Assembly: GCA_016711095.1 (NCBI GenBank)
Contig: JADJTP010000002.1
Span: forward strand, 558,001 to 622,000
Direction: 5' to 3'
DNA: 64,000 nt
Source of the DNA: Actinomycetales bacterium
GTDB taxonomy: Bacteria; Actinomycetota; Actinomycetes; Actinomycetales; Dermatophilaceae
Position numbers and translations under genes: made by a program. A model generated the notes under the pieces. That model saw only the letters and a program-made list of their open reading frames with translations. It was not told the DNA's origin and did no database searches. This document shows positions 24,403-32,533 of the stretch, piece after piece. Every line of letters begins with the position of its first letter. Within the stretch, counting starts at the first letter, position 1.

Positions 24403-26228
24403 GAGGCTGCCTCTGCGCCGTCTATCTCGTCTACTGCGGCATCGGTCTTGATACGAGCGCGCGCCTCCGACACCGTGATCGAGCGCAACGCGCTCATTCG
24501 CAGGCCTGCATCTGGGCCGCCGGACACGAGCTGAGCGAGGGCGACCTTGATATCTGTGTGAAGGCCGGTCTGAGCGTCCGGCAGGTCCATGAGCAGGGTG
24601 ACGACTTTGCCCACATGCTCATTTACGATCAGCTCGTTGCCGCCTCGCAGTAGCGAAAACAGCTTGTGTTGAGCTGTGCTCAGGAATGTCGCCAGAAGGG
24701 GCGTCCAGTCCACCGACTCCTCGTTGCGCAGAGTCTCGCGAAGCTCTCGGAGCGCCAGTCTCCTAGTCTTGCTCAGCCTGTGCACATCGATGTGCTGGAG
24801 GGATGCCAGGGTGAGATCCTGAACGCCGCTTACAGGGTCCATGAGCGCTGCTGCCGTCTCTCGAGGAAGTCGGTGGACGTCGAGCAATGCCGCGACTGCT
24901 GCGGAGGCAGCGGTCATCTCCGGTCCCGGATAGAGCCACCACGTCGTATACCGCTGCTCCTCAGCCCACGAAGTGAGCCGTGCTCGCAAGGCCGGCAATG
25001 GGGCCGGGTCCTGCCCCGGCTGGGTGAGCGGGAGAATCGACTCGGCGACGACCCGGCCAAGAAGTGGCGGGACTGCGTTCCCGATCTGTCGAAAAGCGTC
25101 GCTGCGGGTCCCTGAGAACCGGAAGCTGTCGGGGAACGTCTGGATGCGCGCGGCCTCGCGAACGGTCAGGGTCCGGTGCTCGGCCGGATGGATGTACCAG
25201 TAGCCGTCCTTGGCGATGTGAGCGGTGATGGTCCTGCTGAGGTCGTCCCAGTCGAGGCGCTTGTACTTGTCGTTGAACGTGTCAGAGCGATAGCGCTTGA
25301 GGCGATCGGGCAGATCCGAGTAGAGGGTCGAGGCGGTCATCAGCTCGAACGCTTCCCGATCGTCGTCACGCACGGGCCGGGTCATGTGATCGTGGATGAC
25401 GTCTGGCGCGCCCGGCCCACGAAGAGTGCGCGCGAGCGCGCGGGTTGGCTGTCCTGAGTAGGGCAGTTCACGGCCTCCCGTCGTGCCGCCTAAGGATGGC
25501 AGGTCCTCGATCGCATCGCGGACCGTCGGTCGCACCTCGTTTAGCGATGGCCAAGCGGGTACGGTTCCGTCGCGGCGAGCTTGGAGGATGAATCGTTTCC
25601 GGTGCTGAGGCACGCCGTGTCTCCAGGCGTCCAGAAGCCGATAGTCGACGAGGTACCCGACGCCTTCGAGGATGTCGGCGATCTCTCGGATGACGATGAG
25701 GTCATCGCTGATCGCCATATCGGGCACGTTCTCCATAAGCACCGCACGGGGTCTTAAGGCCATCACGACATCGATGAAGGACCGCCAGAGTTCCTTGCGG
25801 GCGTCCACCGCATCGCGCACACCGTCCTTCACGAGGCTGCGGATCTTTGCTCGCCCCGCCCTGCTGAAAGGCTGGCAGGGTGGGCCACCCGCGACGAGAT
25901 CAATTCCGATCGGGCGCAGCTTGTCAATGAGTGCACTGACCTGTGCAGCCTCGGACATGTCGACTTCTAGCGCCTGTCCGCGGAAGTTTGCGCGGTGCGT
26001 CTCCAAAGATGCCTTGTCATGGTCGACGGCGGCAACGACGGTCCAACCTGCTGCCTCGACGCCGGCGCCGAGACCGCCGGCGCCGGAGAAAAGGTCGATA
26101 GCGAGCGGGCGCCCTAACTCCTTCTCGGCGCCGCACCACTCGACGAACTTGTCGTCTTCGGGGGCCTCAGGGTGCCGCGGAAGGGTGAGCGGCGCGGAAC
26201 GTTCAAGCTTCACTGCATACGTTGCCAC
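24399..26228 (-). CDS. DNA (cytosine-5-)-methyltransferase with C-terminal extension
   Basis: The 609-residue enzyme has the C5-methylase motifs in order: I DLFSGAGGLG (45-54), IV GGPPCQPFS with catalytic Cys118, VI MENVP (165-169), VIII QHRKRF (208-213), IX LSRTIT, X GNAVPP (383-388). The target-recognition region lies between about 220 and 330. Residues about 410-609 are an added helical domain with no family I recognise. GTG at 26228 is preceded by AAGGAG nine bases upstream on the coding strand, a good ribosome site. It leads the three-gene operon. No restriction nuclease gene is recognisable beside it. Confidence 0.92.
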   Translation of the reverse strand: MATYAVKLERSAPLTLPRHPEAPEDDKFVEWCGAEKELGRPLAIDLFSGAGGLGAGVEAAGWTVVAAVDHDKASLETHRANFRGQALEVDMSEAAQVSALIDKLRPIGIDLVAGGPPCQPFSRAGRAKIRSLVKDGVRDAVDARKELWRSFIDVVMALRPRAVLMENVPDMAISDDLIVIREIADILEGVGYLVDYRLLDAWRHGVPQHRKRFILQARRDGTVPAWPSLNEVRPTVRDAIEDLPSLGGTTGGRELPYSGQPTRALARTLRGPGAPDVIHDHMTRPVRDDDREAFELMTASTLYSDLPDRLKRYRSDTFNDKYKRLDWDDLSRTITAHIAKDGYWYIHPAEHRTLTVREAARIQTFPDSFRFSGTRSDAFRQIGNAVPPLLGRVVAESILPLTQPGQDPAPLPALRARLTSWAEEQRYTTWWLYPGPEMTAASAAVAALLDVHRLPRETAAALMDPVSGVQDLTLASLQHIDVHRLSKTRRLALRELRETLRNEESVDWTPLLATFLSTAQHKLFSLLRGGNELIVNEHVGKVVTLLMDLPDAQTGLHTDIKVALAQLVSGGPDAGLRMSALRSITVSEARARIKTDAAVDEIDGAEAAS

Positions 26229-26390
26229 GCGTCAACACTCCTTCTGGACCCAGGCGTTCACCTCCAGGAGAACACGACCAATGCCGTAAGGGTGCACGAC
26301 GCGCTGAGTCGAGACGGCCCAAGCTCACTTTACTGGTATCGGAGGACATCCTGAGAAGCCCCCGCTCGGGCAGCACCCGCACCCGCAGGG

Positions 26391-26807
26391 TCAGCTGGCT
26401 CGGCTGAACGTCGCGTCGAGAAGCCCCGCGGTCAGCGTGCTCACGGTCTCACTGCGACCGATGTAGTGCTGGACTGTGACTTTCGGATCGCTGTGCCCGA
26501 GCAGCTCCGCGGCGGGCAGCAATCCCCCGGTCTCGTTGATCGCAGTCGCGGCCGTCCGCTGGAAGCCGTGCGGCGTCACGTCGGCGATCCCTGCCTCATC
26601 CATGAAGCCGGCGTCGAGGCGTCTGTTGACCAGATATCGGAGCCCTTGGGCGAGAACGAGTCGGCGCTCCGCAAGCTCGGCCTTGGTGTCCCGGCCGCGA
26701 TTGTCCTGCATCGTTTTGCGCGCGGCATCGCTGGATGCCCAGGACTCGTACACGACTCCAGGATACGTCGACGACAAGGCGTCGGCACGATCGTCAGATG
26801 GACACAT
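26391..26807 (-). pseudogene. Truncated tyrosine recombinase (integrase C-terminus)
   Basis: Only the C-terminal catalytic portion remains, about 90 convincing residues. It has the HxxR box as PHGFQRTAATA, the His box AAELLGHSDPKV, and TVQHYIGRSE with the candidate nucleophile Tyr. The N-terminal DNA-binding domain, core and first catalytic Arg are absent; the first 45 residues read from ATG 26807 look unlike an integrase. The remnant supports arrival of the island by site-specific integration and shows it can no longer excise by itself. Confidence 0.8.
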
Positions 26808-26813
26808 GGAAGC

Positions 26814-27860
26814 CTAGGAGAGCGTGAGTAAGAGAGATTCGAGCGCGGCGATCCCGTGCCCAACCTTGGTCCTGTGTCGCTCTGCCAGTCTGGTCGCCTT
26901 GATCATGTGCGCCCATCGACGCTCAGTGATCACGACGTCGCAGTATGGGACGGCGACAGAGAGGGCAGAGATATCCGTCCAGTCGTGCTGCTCCCACGGA
27001 TGAGTCAGATCGCGATGCTTCCAATAGCGCAAAGCCGCCCATGCGAAGGCCGAAGGCAAGCCCGCGACAAAAGCGTGAACTGATTCAGGCGGCGTCCGTC
27101 CGAGAATTCCGCTGAAGAAGAACCCCCGTGGATCGATGTCCATCTCGTTGCAAACCTCGCTGATCTCGTCCAGCAAGGAGTTGAGCTCGTCGGTCACAAG
27201 AAGATCCCACAGCCGGTCACGCACTTCGGGATCAGCGACGAGGCGCTCACGGAGTTGAAGCTCATCCTGGACGTGCTGAGTTCCATATCGATGCTCGGGA
27301 CTTCGCTCCACCCCCTCGCTTTCGAGGATCAGCTGAGTCCCGACGAGCTGGAGCCACTCCCACCTAGGCCCGCTTCGATCCAGGGCGTTCCAGTTGTCGG
27401 GGGCCGGGACGGCTGGCCCCTCCCGGACAACGCCGTCCCGCGAGGCCAGCGACTCGACGAAGCGAAACCGGCCGTGGGGCGAATCGAACGCGTGCACCGC
27501 ACCATGGCCGACCAGGGCATTCATCGACAGAAGCGGTGAGAAGCCGTCCGCGAGGTGCGCGATAAGCGCTCGCACCTCGCGGCGACGAACCGCGTATGGC
27601 GACGGAATCGTCGCGTAGCCCGACACATCCCGCATCACGGCGCCCACCTGTTCCCGCGACCGCTGGTCACGCCTGTGCCAGAGCTCGAGATAGTGCGCAA
27701 CCGAGAGAGGGACCACCACCTGTCCACGGGAGACAGTCTCTTCGAGCGCGGAACGCAGGGCTGTCCACCTCTCGTCGCCCTGGGCGCATCCACGCGTTAT
27801 CGACACCCAGACGTTCATGTCGAGGTAGACCACCACGGGTCCGACGCGTTGTCCATCCAT
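26814..27860 (-). CDS. PIN-like domain protein, possible ribonuclease
   Basis: The 348-residue product begins VVVYLDMNVWVSI (Asp14), as in PIN-like nucleases, and ends with HDWTDISALSVAVPYCDVVI and TERRWAHMIK, where further acidic residues and the conserved Thr-Glu occur. An intermediate Glu lies in HYLELWHRR. The long central insertion is atypical of short VapC toxins and fits larger stand-alone PIN-like families. There is no small antitoxin gene next to it. It lies upstream of the integrase remnant on the same strand as the methyltransferase operon. Nuclease activity and any link to the operon are inferred. Confidence 0.65.
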   Translation of the reverse strand: MDGQRVGPVVVYLDMNVWVSITRGCAQGDERWTALRSALEETVSRGQVVVPLSVAHYLELWHRRDQRSREQVGAVMRDVSGYATIPSPYAVRRREVRALIAHLADGFSPLLSMNALVGHGAVHAFDSPHGRFRFVESLASRDGVVREGPAVPAPDNWNALDRSGPRWEWLQLVGTQLILESEGVERSPEHRYGTQHVQDELQLRERLVADPEVRDRLWDLLVTDELNSLLDEISEVCNEMDIDPRGFFFSGILGRTPPESVHAFVAGLPSAFAWAALRYWKHRDLTHPWEQHDWTDISALSVAVPYCDVVITERRWAHMIKATRLAERHRTKVGHGIAALESLLLTLS

Positions 27861-28096
27861 AGCTCAATCATGGGCATAAGGTCGGCCGCCAGTGGTTTGT
27901 CATGCCGAACATGGTGGCTCCCCGCTCAGAGCCAACTGGAGCGAGTTCTCGCTCCGTCAATGTCCACTCGCCAGGACCTGATCCAAAACGCTCAGGTCGT
28001 CGACAGCCCGTCACACATGACGCCTGGTGCGCTCCCTGAGGCGGACCCGAACAACGACGCGAGGCCGAAAGACCCGCACACCGGCGCGCCCTCGAT
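27861..28096. other. Non-coding right edge of island
   Basis: 236 bases between the PIN-like start codon and the second cobH fragment. No supported gene. It should include the promoter of the PIN-like gene and the right island junction; no clear attachment core or hairpin was found by eye. Confidence 0.4.
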
Positions 28097-28433
28097 GACC
28101 TCGCTGCCCGGCTCGGCACCACCAAGACCGCCGCAGCCGTCGAACTGTGGCGCCCCCACCTCGCCGGATCCATCGTCGCCATCGGCAACGCCCCCACCGC
28201 GCTGTTCCACCTGCTCGAGATCCTCCAACAAGAGCCAGCGCTGAAGCCGGCCACCGTCCTCGGCATCCCCGTCGGCTTCATCGGCGCCGCCGAGTCCAAA
28301 CGGGCACTCGCCGACAGCACCCTCGGCCTGGACTACCTCGTCGTACACGGACGCAAGGGCGGCAGCGCCGTCACCGTCGCCGCCATCAACGCCCTGTGCG
28401 GAACCGACGGACGCACCGGCTGACCAGCCAGCG
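28097..28433 (+). pseudogene. Second copy of cobH 3' end (codons 106-213), no start
   Basis: This fragment repeats cobH from GACCTCGCT at 28097 to the stop at 28421-28423 plus ten bases. Against the intact gene there are six substitutions in 327 bases: four are synonymous and two conservative (Arg to Lys, Ser to Thr). There is no start or ribosome site upstream. That pattern fits a piece of an allele that was recently functional, consistent with the original cobH tail displaced by island insertion. Confidence 0.93.
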
Positions 28434-28472
28434 CCATCGCGGCCCCCCGCGTCCGACCTGCCATTTCTCCAG

Positions 28473-28546
<74 letters not shown>

Positions 28547-28723
28547 TGGCTTGCTCGTCGAGCAACCGAATCAGCTAGCCGAAGGGCCGGATCCGGGTGC
28601 CACCAGAGCGAACAGAACCCTACCGCACGGCATACGCGGCCTCCCAATCCGCACCGGTGCGGGCAGTCACCACGCTGGCCCGCGCGCCCTACGCCACCCC
28701 CGGCGCGGCAAGGAGCACCGCCC

Positions 28724-30196
28724 TCAGCGGCGGCGCTTCTCGCGAACCCGGACCGACACCTCGATGGGCGTCCCCTCGAAGCCGAAGCGTTCCCGCAGCT
28801 TGCGCTCGATGAACCGCCGGTAGCCGGCCTCGACGAACCCGCTGGCGAAGAGCACGAACCGCGGCGGCCGGGTCGAGGCCTGGGTGGCGAAGAGGATCCT
28901 GGGCTGTTTGCCACCACGCACGGGGTGCGGGTGCGCGGCGACGATCTCGCCGAGGAACGCGTTGAGCCGGGCCGTCGGGACACGTGAATCCCACGATGCG
29001 AGCGCCCGCTCCAGTGCCGGGACGAGCTTCTCCAAGTGTCGCCCGGTCTGCGCCGAGACGTTGACCCGGGGTGCCCACGGGATCTGCACGAGTTCCTTTT
29101 CGATCTCCCGCTCAAGGTAGTGGCGGCGCTCCTCGTCGAGCGTGTCCCACTTGTTGTAGGCGACGACGAGGGCCCGACCAGAGTCGATGACCTGCTGGAT
29201 GACCCGGATGTCCTGCTCGGAGATCGCTTCGCCGGCGTCGATGAGCACGACGGCGACCTCGGCCTTCTCCAGTGCGGCCTGGGTGCGCAGCGAGGCATAG
29301 AAGTCGGCGCCCCGGGTCTGGTGCACCCGGCGCCGGATACCAGCCGTATCGACGAATCGCCATTGGCGACCGGCGATTTCGACGAGTTCGTCGACCGGGT
29401 CGCGGGTGGTCCCGGCCGTCGCGTCCACGACGACCCGCTCCGAGCCGGCGAGCTTGTTGAGCATCGAGGACTTGCCGACGTTCGGCCGCCCGATCAGGGC
29501 CACCCGGCGCGGACCGCCCCGGTCGAAGGCCCCACCGACCAGCGAGCGCTCGGGCAACACCTCCATCAGCGCATCGAGCACGTCTCCGCTGCCCCGGCCG
29601 TGCAGGGCCGACACGGGCCACGGCTGGCCGAGCCCGAGCCCCCACAAGGCGGTCGCGTCGCTCTCGAATCGCTGGTCGTCGACCTTGTTGGCGACGAGGA
29701 TGACGGGCTTGCCGGAACGGCGCAGCAGCCGCACGACCCCCTCGTCGGTGTCGGTCGCCCCGACCACCGCGTCGACGATGAAGAGGACCGCGTCGGCGAG
29801 CTCCACGGCGATCTCGGCCTGCTCGGCGACGCGCAGGTGGATTCCCGTGACATCGATCTCCCAGCCGCCGGTGTCGACGAGCGTGAAGCGCCGGCCGGCC
29901 CACTCGGCGTCGTAGGCGACCCGGTCGCGAGTCACCCCTGGCACGTCCTCGACGACCGCCTCACGTCGGCCGAGGATGCGGTTGACCAGCGTCGACTTGC
30001 CGACGTTAGGCCTGCCGATGACCGCCACCACCGGGCGGGGGCCTTCCTGCACCCCCTCGTCCGCCGAGTCGTCGCCACCCTCGACGAGCGCAAGGTCGGA
30101 CTCGTCCAGCTCGAATTCGGCGAGGCCGGCTCGCCACGCGCGCTCCACGGCGGCGTCGTCGGCTGTAGGTGACGCCGCAGGAAGGTCGGTGCTCAT
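28724..30196 (-). CDS. der: Ribosome-associated GTPase Der (EngA)
   Basis: Der is a double GTPase for 50S subunit maturation. The 490-residue protein has two G domains, each with a GRPNVGKS P-loop, DTGG or DTAG switch regions and NKVD or NKWD guanine motifs, then a KH-like C-terminal domain (PHPVRGGKQPRILFATQ). A 50-residue acidic N-terminal extension precedes the first G domain, common in actinobacteria. The ATG at 30196 abuts the stop of the YjbR gene. Confidence 0.96.
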   Translation of the reverse strand: MSTDLPAASPTADDAAVERAWRAGLAEFELDESDLALVEGGDDSADEGVQEGPRPVVAVIGRPNVGKSTLVNRILGRREAVVEDVPGVTRDRVAYDAEWAGRRFTLVDTGGWEIDVTGIHLRVAEQAEIAVELADAVLFIVDAVVGATDTDEGVVRLLRRSGKPVILVANKVDDQRFESDATALWGLGLGQPWPVSALHGRGSGDVLDALMEVLPERSLVGGAFDRGGPRRVALIGRPNVGKSSMLNKLAGSERVVVDATAGTTRDPVDELVEIAGRQWRFVDTAGIRRRVHQTRGADFYASLRTQAALEKAEVAVVLIDAGEAISEQDIRVIQQVIDSGRALVVAYNKWDTLDEERRHYLEREIEKELVQIPWAPRVNVSAQTGRHLEKLVPALERALASWDSRVPTARLNAFLGEIVAAHPHPVRGGKQPRILFATQASTRPPRFVLFASGFVEAGYRRFIERKLRERFGFEGTPIEVSVRVREKRRR

Positions 30197-30654
30197 CAGT
30201 GTCCAGTCTGGGTCGGTTCGTGTCGCTCATCGGTATGCCGCGACCCTCCATTGTCGCCGATCGTGGCGTCGAGCTTGCGCACCAGCGCGGCCGGGGCCGT
30301 GCGCCGGTAGGAGTCCTGCACGAGTTCGGCCACCTCCGACCAGTCGACGAGCGGGTCGTCGAGACGAAGAGCCAGCCAGCCGTAGGCGCCCTCGTAGCCG
30401 GGGACCACGAACCGAGCGTCCTCCAACAGGGCTGCGCGTTCGCCCTCGTCGGGAAGGAAGACCAAGGCCCGGCCCAGCACCGCCGACTGATGATCGCCCT
30501 TCACCACGCCGCCGAAGATCGCGAAGATCTTCGTCGTGAAGAACGACGGGCGACCGTGCGAGACCTTCTCCCGGCTCCCTGGCATGGCCAGGCACATCTC
30601 CCGCAGCCGATGCAGCAACGGGTCGGCCTCGTCGAAACGGGCGGGATGTGCCAT
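30196..30654 (-). CDS. MmcQ/YjbR family protein
   Basis: The 152-residue product has the YjbR fold sequence pattern: CLAMPGSREKVSHGRPSFFT at the N-terminus, then IFAIFGG, a VFLPDEGERAALLED stretch and GWLALRLDD. YjbR proteins have a double-wing DNA-binding-like fold of uncertain role. It overlaps the der start by one base and lies just after cmk in the same direction, so it is likely co-transcribed. Confidence 0.85.
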   Translation of the reverse strand: MAHPARFDEADPLLHRLREMCLAMPGSREKVSHGRPSFFTTKIFAIFGGVVKGDHQSAVLGRALVFLPDEGERAALLEDARFVVPGYEGAYGWLALRLDDPLVDWSEVAELVQDSYRRTAPAALVRKLDATIGDNGGSRHTDERHEPTQTGH

Positions 30655-30680
30655 CGGGTCATCGTAAGCGCGCCGGGCGC

Positions 30681-31424
30681 TCAGAACCCGTCCACGACCA
30701 CCCGGTCCGCAACGGCGGCGAGCACGGCCAGCACGGTCTGCTCGAAGTCCAGCTCCGAACTGTCGATCGTGCTCACCCCGTCGGCGGCTGCGGTGAACTG
30801 CGAGACGGTGCCGTCGAGCGCATCGCGGCCCACGACCCGTGAGTGGGTCGCGGCCACGGTGTCGGCGTCGTCGGTGCCGTGATCCTGGCGGGCTCGGCGG
30901 GCGATCCGGGCGGATTCGCTGGCCGTGAGCAAGATTCGCACGTCCGCGTCCGGGGCGACGACCGTCGTGATGTCGCGGCCCTCGGCGACGATCGCGCCGC
31001 GCAGCCCGAGGCCCTCGGCGATGAGTGCGCGCTGGCGGCGGCGCATGTCGGCCCGAACCTCGAGGTTGGTCGCGACGGCCGACACCGCGTTCGTCACCCG
31101 TTCGGTGCGGATCGCGTCGTTGACGTCGACGCCGCCGACCTCGACGGTCGGGCGTGCGGGGTCCAACCCGATCTGCAGGGGTGCCAGGACACTCGATGCG
31201 CCGACCAGTTCCCGATCGGACAGCTCAATCCCGCGCTCCAGCAGCCACCAGGTGAGCGCCCGATACATCGCCCCCGTGTCGAGATAGGCAGCGCCGAGTG
31301 CGCTGGCCACGGCCCGTGAGACCGAGGACTTGCCCGACCCCGAGGGGCCGTCGATGGCCACCACGAGGTGCCGGCCCGCCACCGCTGTGCTCGGCGGCAT
31401 ACGCTCGGGTGTCAGGGGTATCAA
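30681..31424 (-). CDS. cmk: Cytidylate kinase
   Basis: Cmk phosphorylates CMP and dCMP using ATP. The 247-residue protein has the P-loop AIDGPSGSGKSSVS, the CMP-binding YLDTGAMYRALTWWLL and the motif IVAEGRDITTVVAPDA. Start 31424 overlaps the tyrA stop by ATGA; an internal ATG at codon 9 is possible. The tyrA-cmk-der order is common in actinobacteria. Confidence 0.95.
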   Translation of the reverse strand: MIPLTPERMPPSTAVAGRHLVVAIDGPSGSGKSSVSRAVASALGAAYLDTGAMYRALTWWLLERGIELSDRELVGASSVLAPLQIGLDPARPTVEVGGVDVNDAIRTERVTNAVSAVATNLEVRADMRRRQRALIAEGLGLRGAIVAEGRDITTVVAPDADVRILLTASESARIARRARQDHGTDDADTVAATHSRVVGRDALDGTVSQFTAAADGVSTIDSSELDFEQTVLAVLAAVADRVVVDGF

Positions 31425-32533
31425 TCGAGCACCCGCCAGCCGCGCTCGGCGAGAGCCTGCTGCAGCCGCTCGACCGCAGCCGGCACGACCATGATCTCGG
31501 CGAGGCCGAACGGCTGGCCGAGCCCGTGGTCGATGCGCAGATCTTCGAGGTTGACGCCGGCCTCGCCGACGTCCGTGAGCAGCCGAGCCAAGGCGCCCGG
31601 CGTGTCAGGAACCACCGCAGTCACCGGCGCGTATGCCGCGGGCGCGGCACCGTGTTTGCCGGGGATGCGGGCGTGCCCGACGTTGCCGTGCGTGATCATC
31701 CGGTTGACGACCTCGAGGCTGCCGACGGCGTCGTGGTCCGCGGTGCTGGCCGACCCGCCCAATCCGCCGAGGGCGGTGAGCAGTTCACCGAGATCGGTAT
31801 GCACCCGGCCGAGCACGTCAAGCACGGCCTCGGCGTTGCCGGCAAGGATCTGGGTCCACAGGCGGGCGTCGCTGGCCGCGATCCGGGTGACGTCGCGGAC
31901 CCCTTGCCCAGCCAGCGAAAGTGCGCCTTCGTCGAGCGAGCGCAACTGTGCGGCAACGAGACTCGCCACAACCTGGGGCAAGTGGGACACGGTGGCGACC
32001 GCCGCGTCATGAGTCTCGGCGTCCATGACCGACACGACCGAACCGACATCTCGGGCACACCGGGTGACGGCCTCCAGCGCTGCCGCAGCGGAGTCGGCGT
32101 GCGGGACCACGACCCAGGCCCGCCCCTCGAAGAGGTCACCGCGCGCGTGGCCAGCACCCGAGCGCTCCCGCCCGGCCATCGGATGCCCGCCGACATACCG
32201 TGCGGCGTCGGCGCCCCGCGCACACACCCCCTGCAGGACCGCCCCCTTGACCGAGGCGACGTCGGTCACCGTGGCCTGCGGCCAGCGCCCGAGGGAGTCG
32301 GCGACCACCTCGGCGACCACGTCGGGTGGGGCTGCGACGACGACGAGACCCGGCGGCTCGTCGTGCGCACGGGCGATCGTCCCGGCCCGGAGGTCGCGGG
32401 CCAGCCGTTCGGCGGTGGGCGACGGGTCTGAGAGCGTGACGTGATAGCCGGCCCGGGTCAGGGCGATGCCCAGACTGGTGCCGATGAGCCCGGTGCCTCG
32501 GATCAGGACGCGCGCCGGCGAGGTGGGCGTCAC
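31421..32533 (-). CDS. tyrA: Prephenate dehydrogenase
   Basis: TyrA makes 4-hydroxyphenylpyruvate in tyrosine synthesis. The 370-residue protein opens with the NAD motif VLIRGTGLIGTSLG and has YVGGHPMAGRERSG and HDAAVATVSHLPQVVA with the catalytic His. The C-terminal part (from about residue 295) is an ACT domain, VTAVVPDTPGALARLLTDVGE, which suggests tyrosine feedback. It overlaps rluB and cmk at its two ends. Confidence 0.95.
   Translation of the reverse strand: MTPTSPARVLIRGTGLIGTSLGIALTRAGYHVTLSDPSPTAERLARDLRAGTIARAHDEPPGLVVVAAPPDVVAEVVADSLGRWPQATVTDVASVKGAVLQGVCARGADAARYVGGHPMAGRERSGAGHARGDLFEGRAWVVVPHADSAAAALEAVTRCARDVGSVVSVMDAETHDAAVATVSHLPQVVASLVAAQLRSLDEGALSLAGQGVRDVTRIAASDARLWTQILAGNAEAVLDVLGRVHTDLGELLTALGGLGGSASTADHDAVGSLEVVNRMITHGNVGHARIPGKHGAAPAAYAPVTAVVPDTPGALARLLTDVGEAGVNLEDLRIDHGLGQPFGLAEIMVVPAAVERLQQALAERGWRVLD

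Larger units (their letters stand above)
19446..28096. mobile_element. Genomic island between duplicated cobH 3' ends, next to tRNA-Pro
   Basis: The 8.65-kb segment separates cobH from the tRNA-Pro that follows the second cobH fragment. It contains a decayed dehydrogenase, a methyltransferase-kinase-receiver operon, a truncated tyrosine recombinase and a PIN-like gene, all on the minus strand. Flanking direct repeats, a recombinase remnant and an adjacent tRNA are standard marks of an integrated element. Codon third positions in the operon are less C-rich than in the cob genes, suggesting separate origin. The exact attachment core is not visible. Confidence 0.75.

Noticed and set aside
27868..28320. 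Minus-strand frame identical to one opposite cobH, looking like a duplicated protein family
   Set aside because: It is only the antisense frame of the duplicated cobH 3' end; the coding strand carries the known methylmutase.
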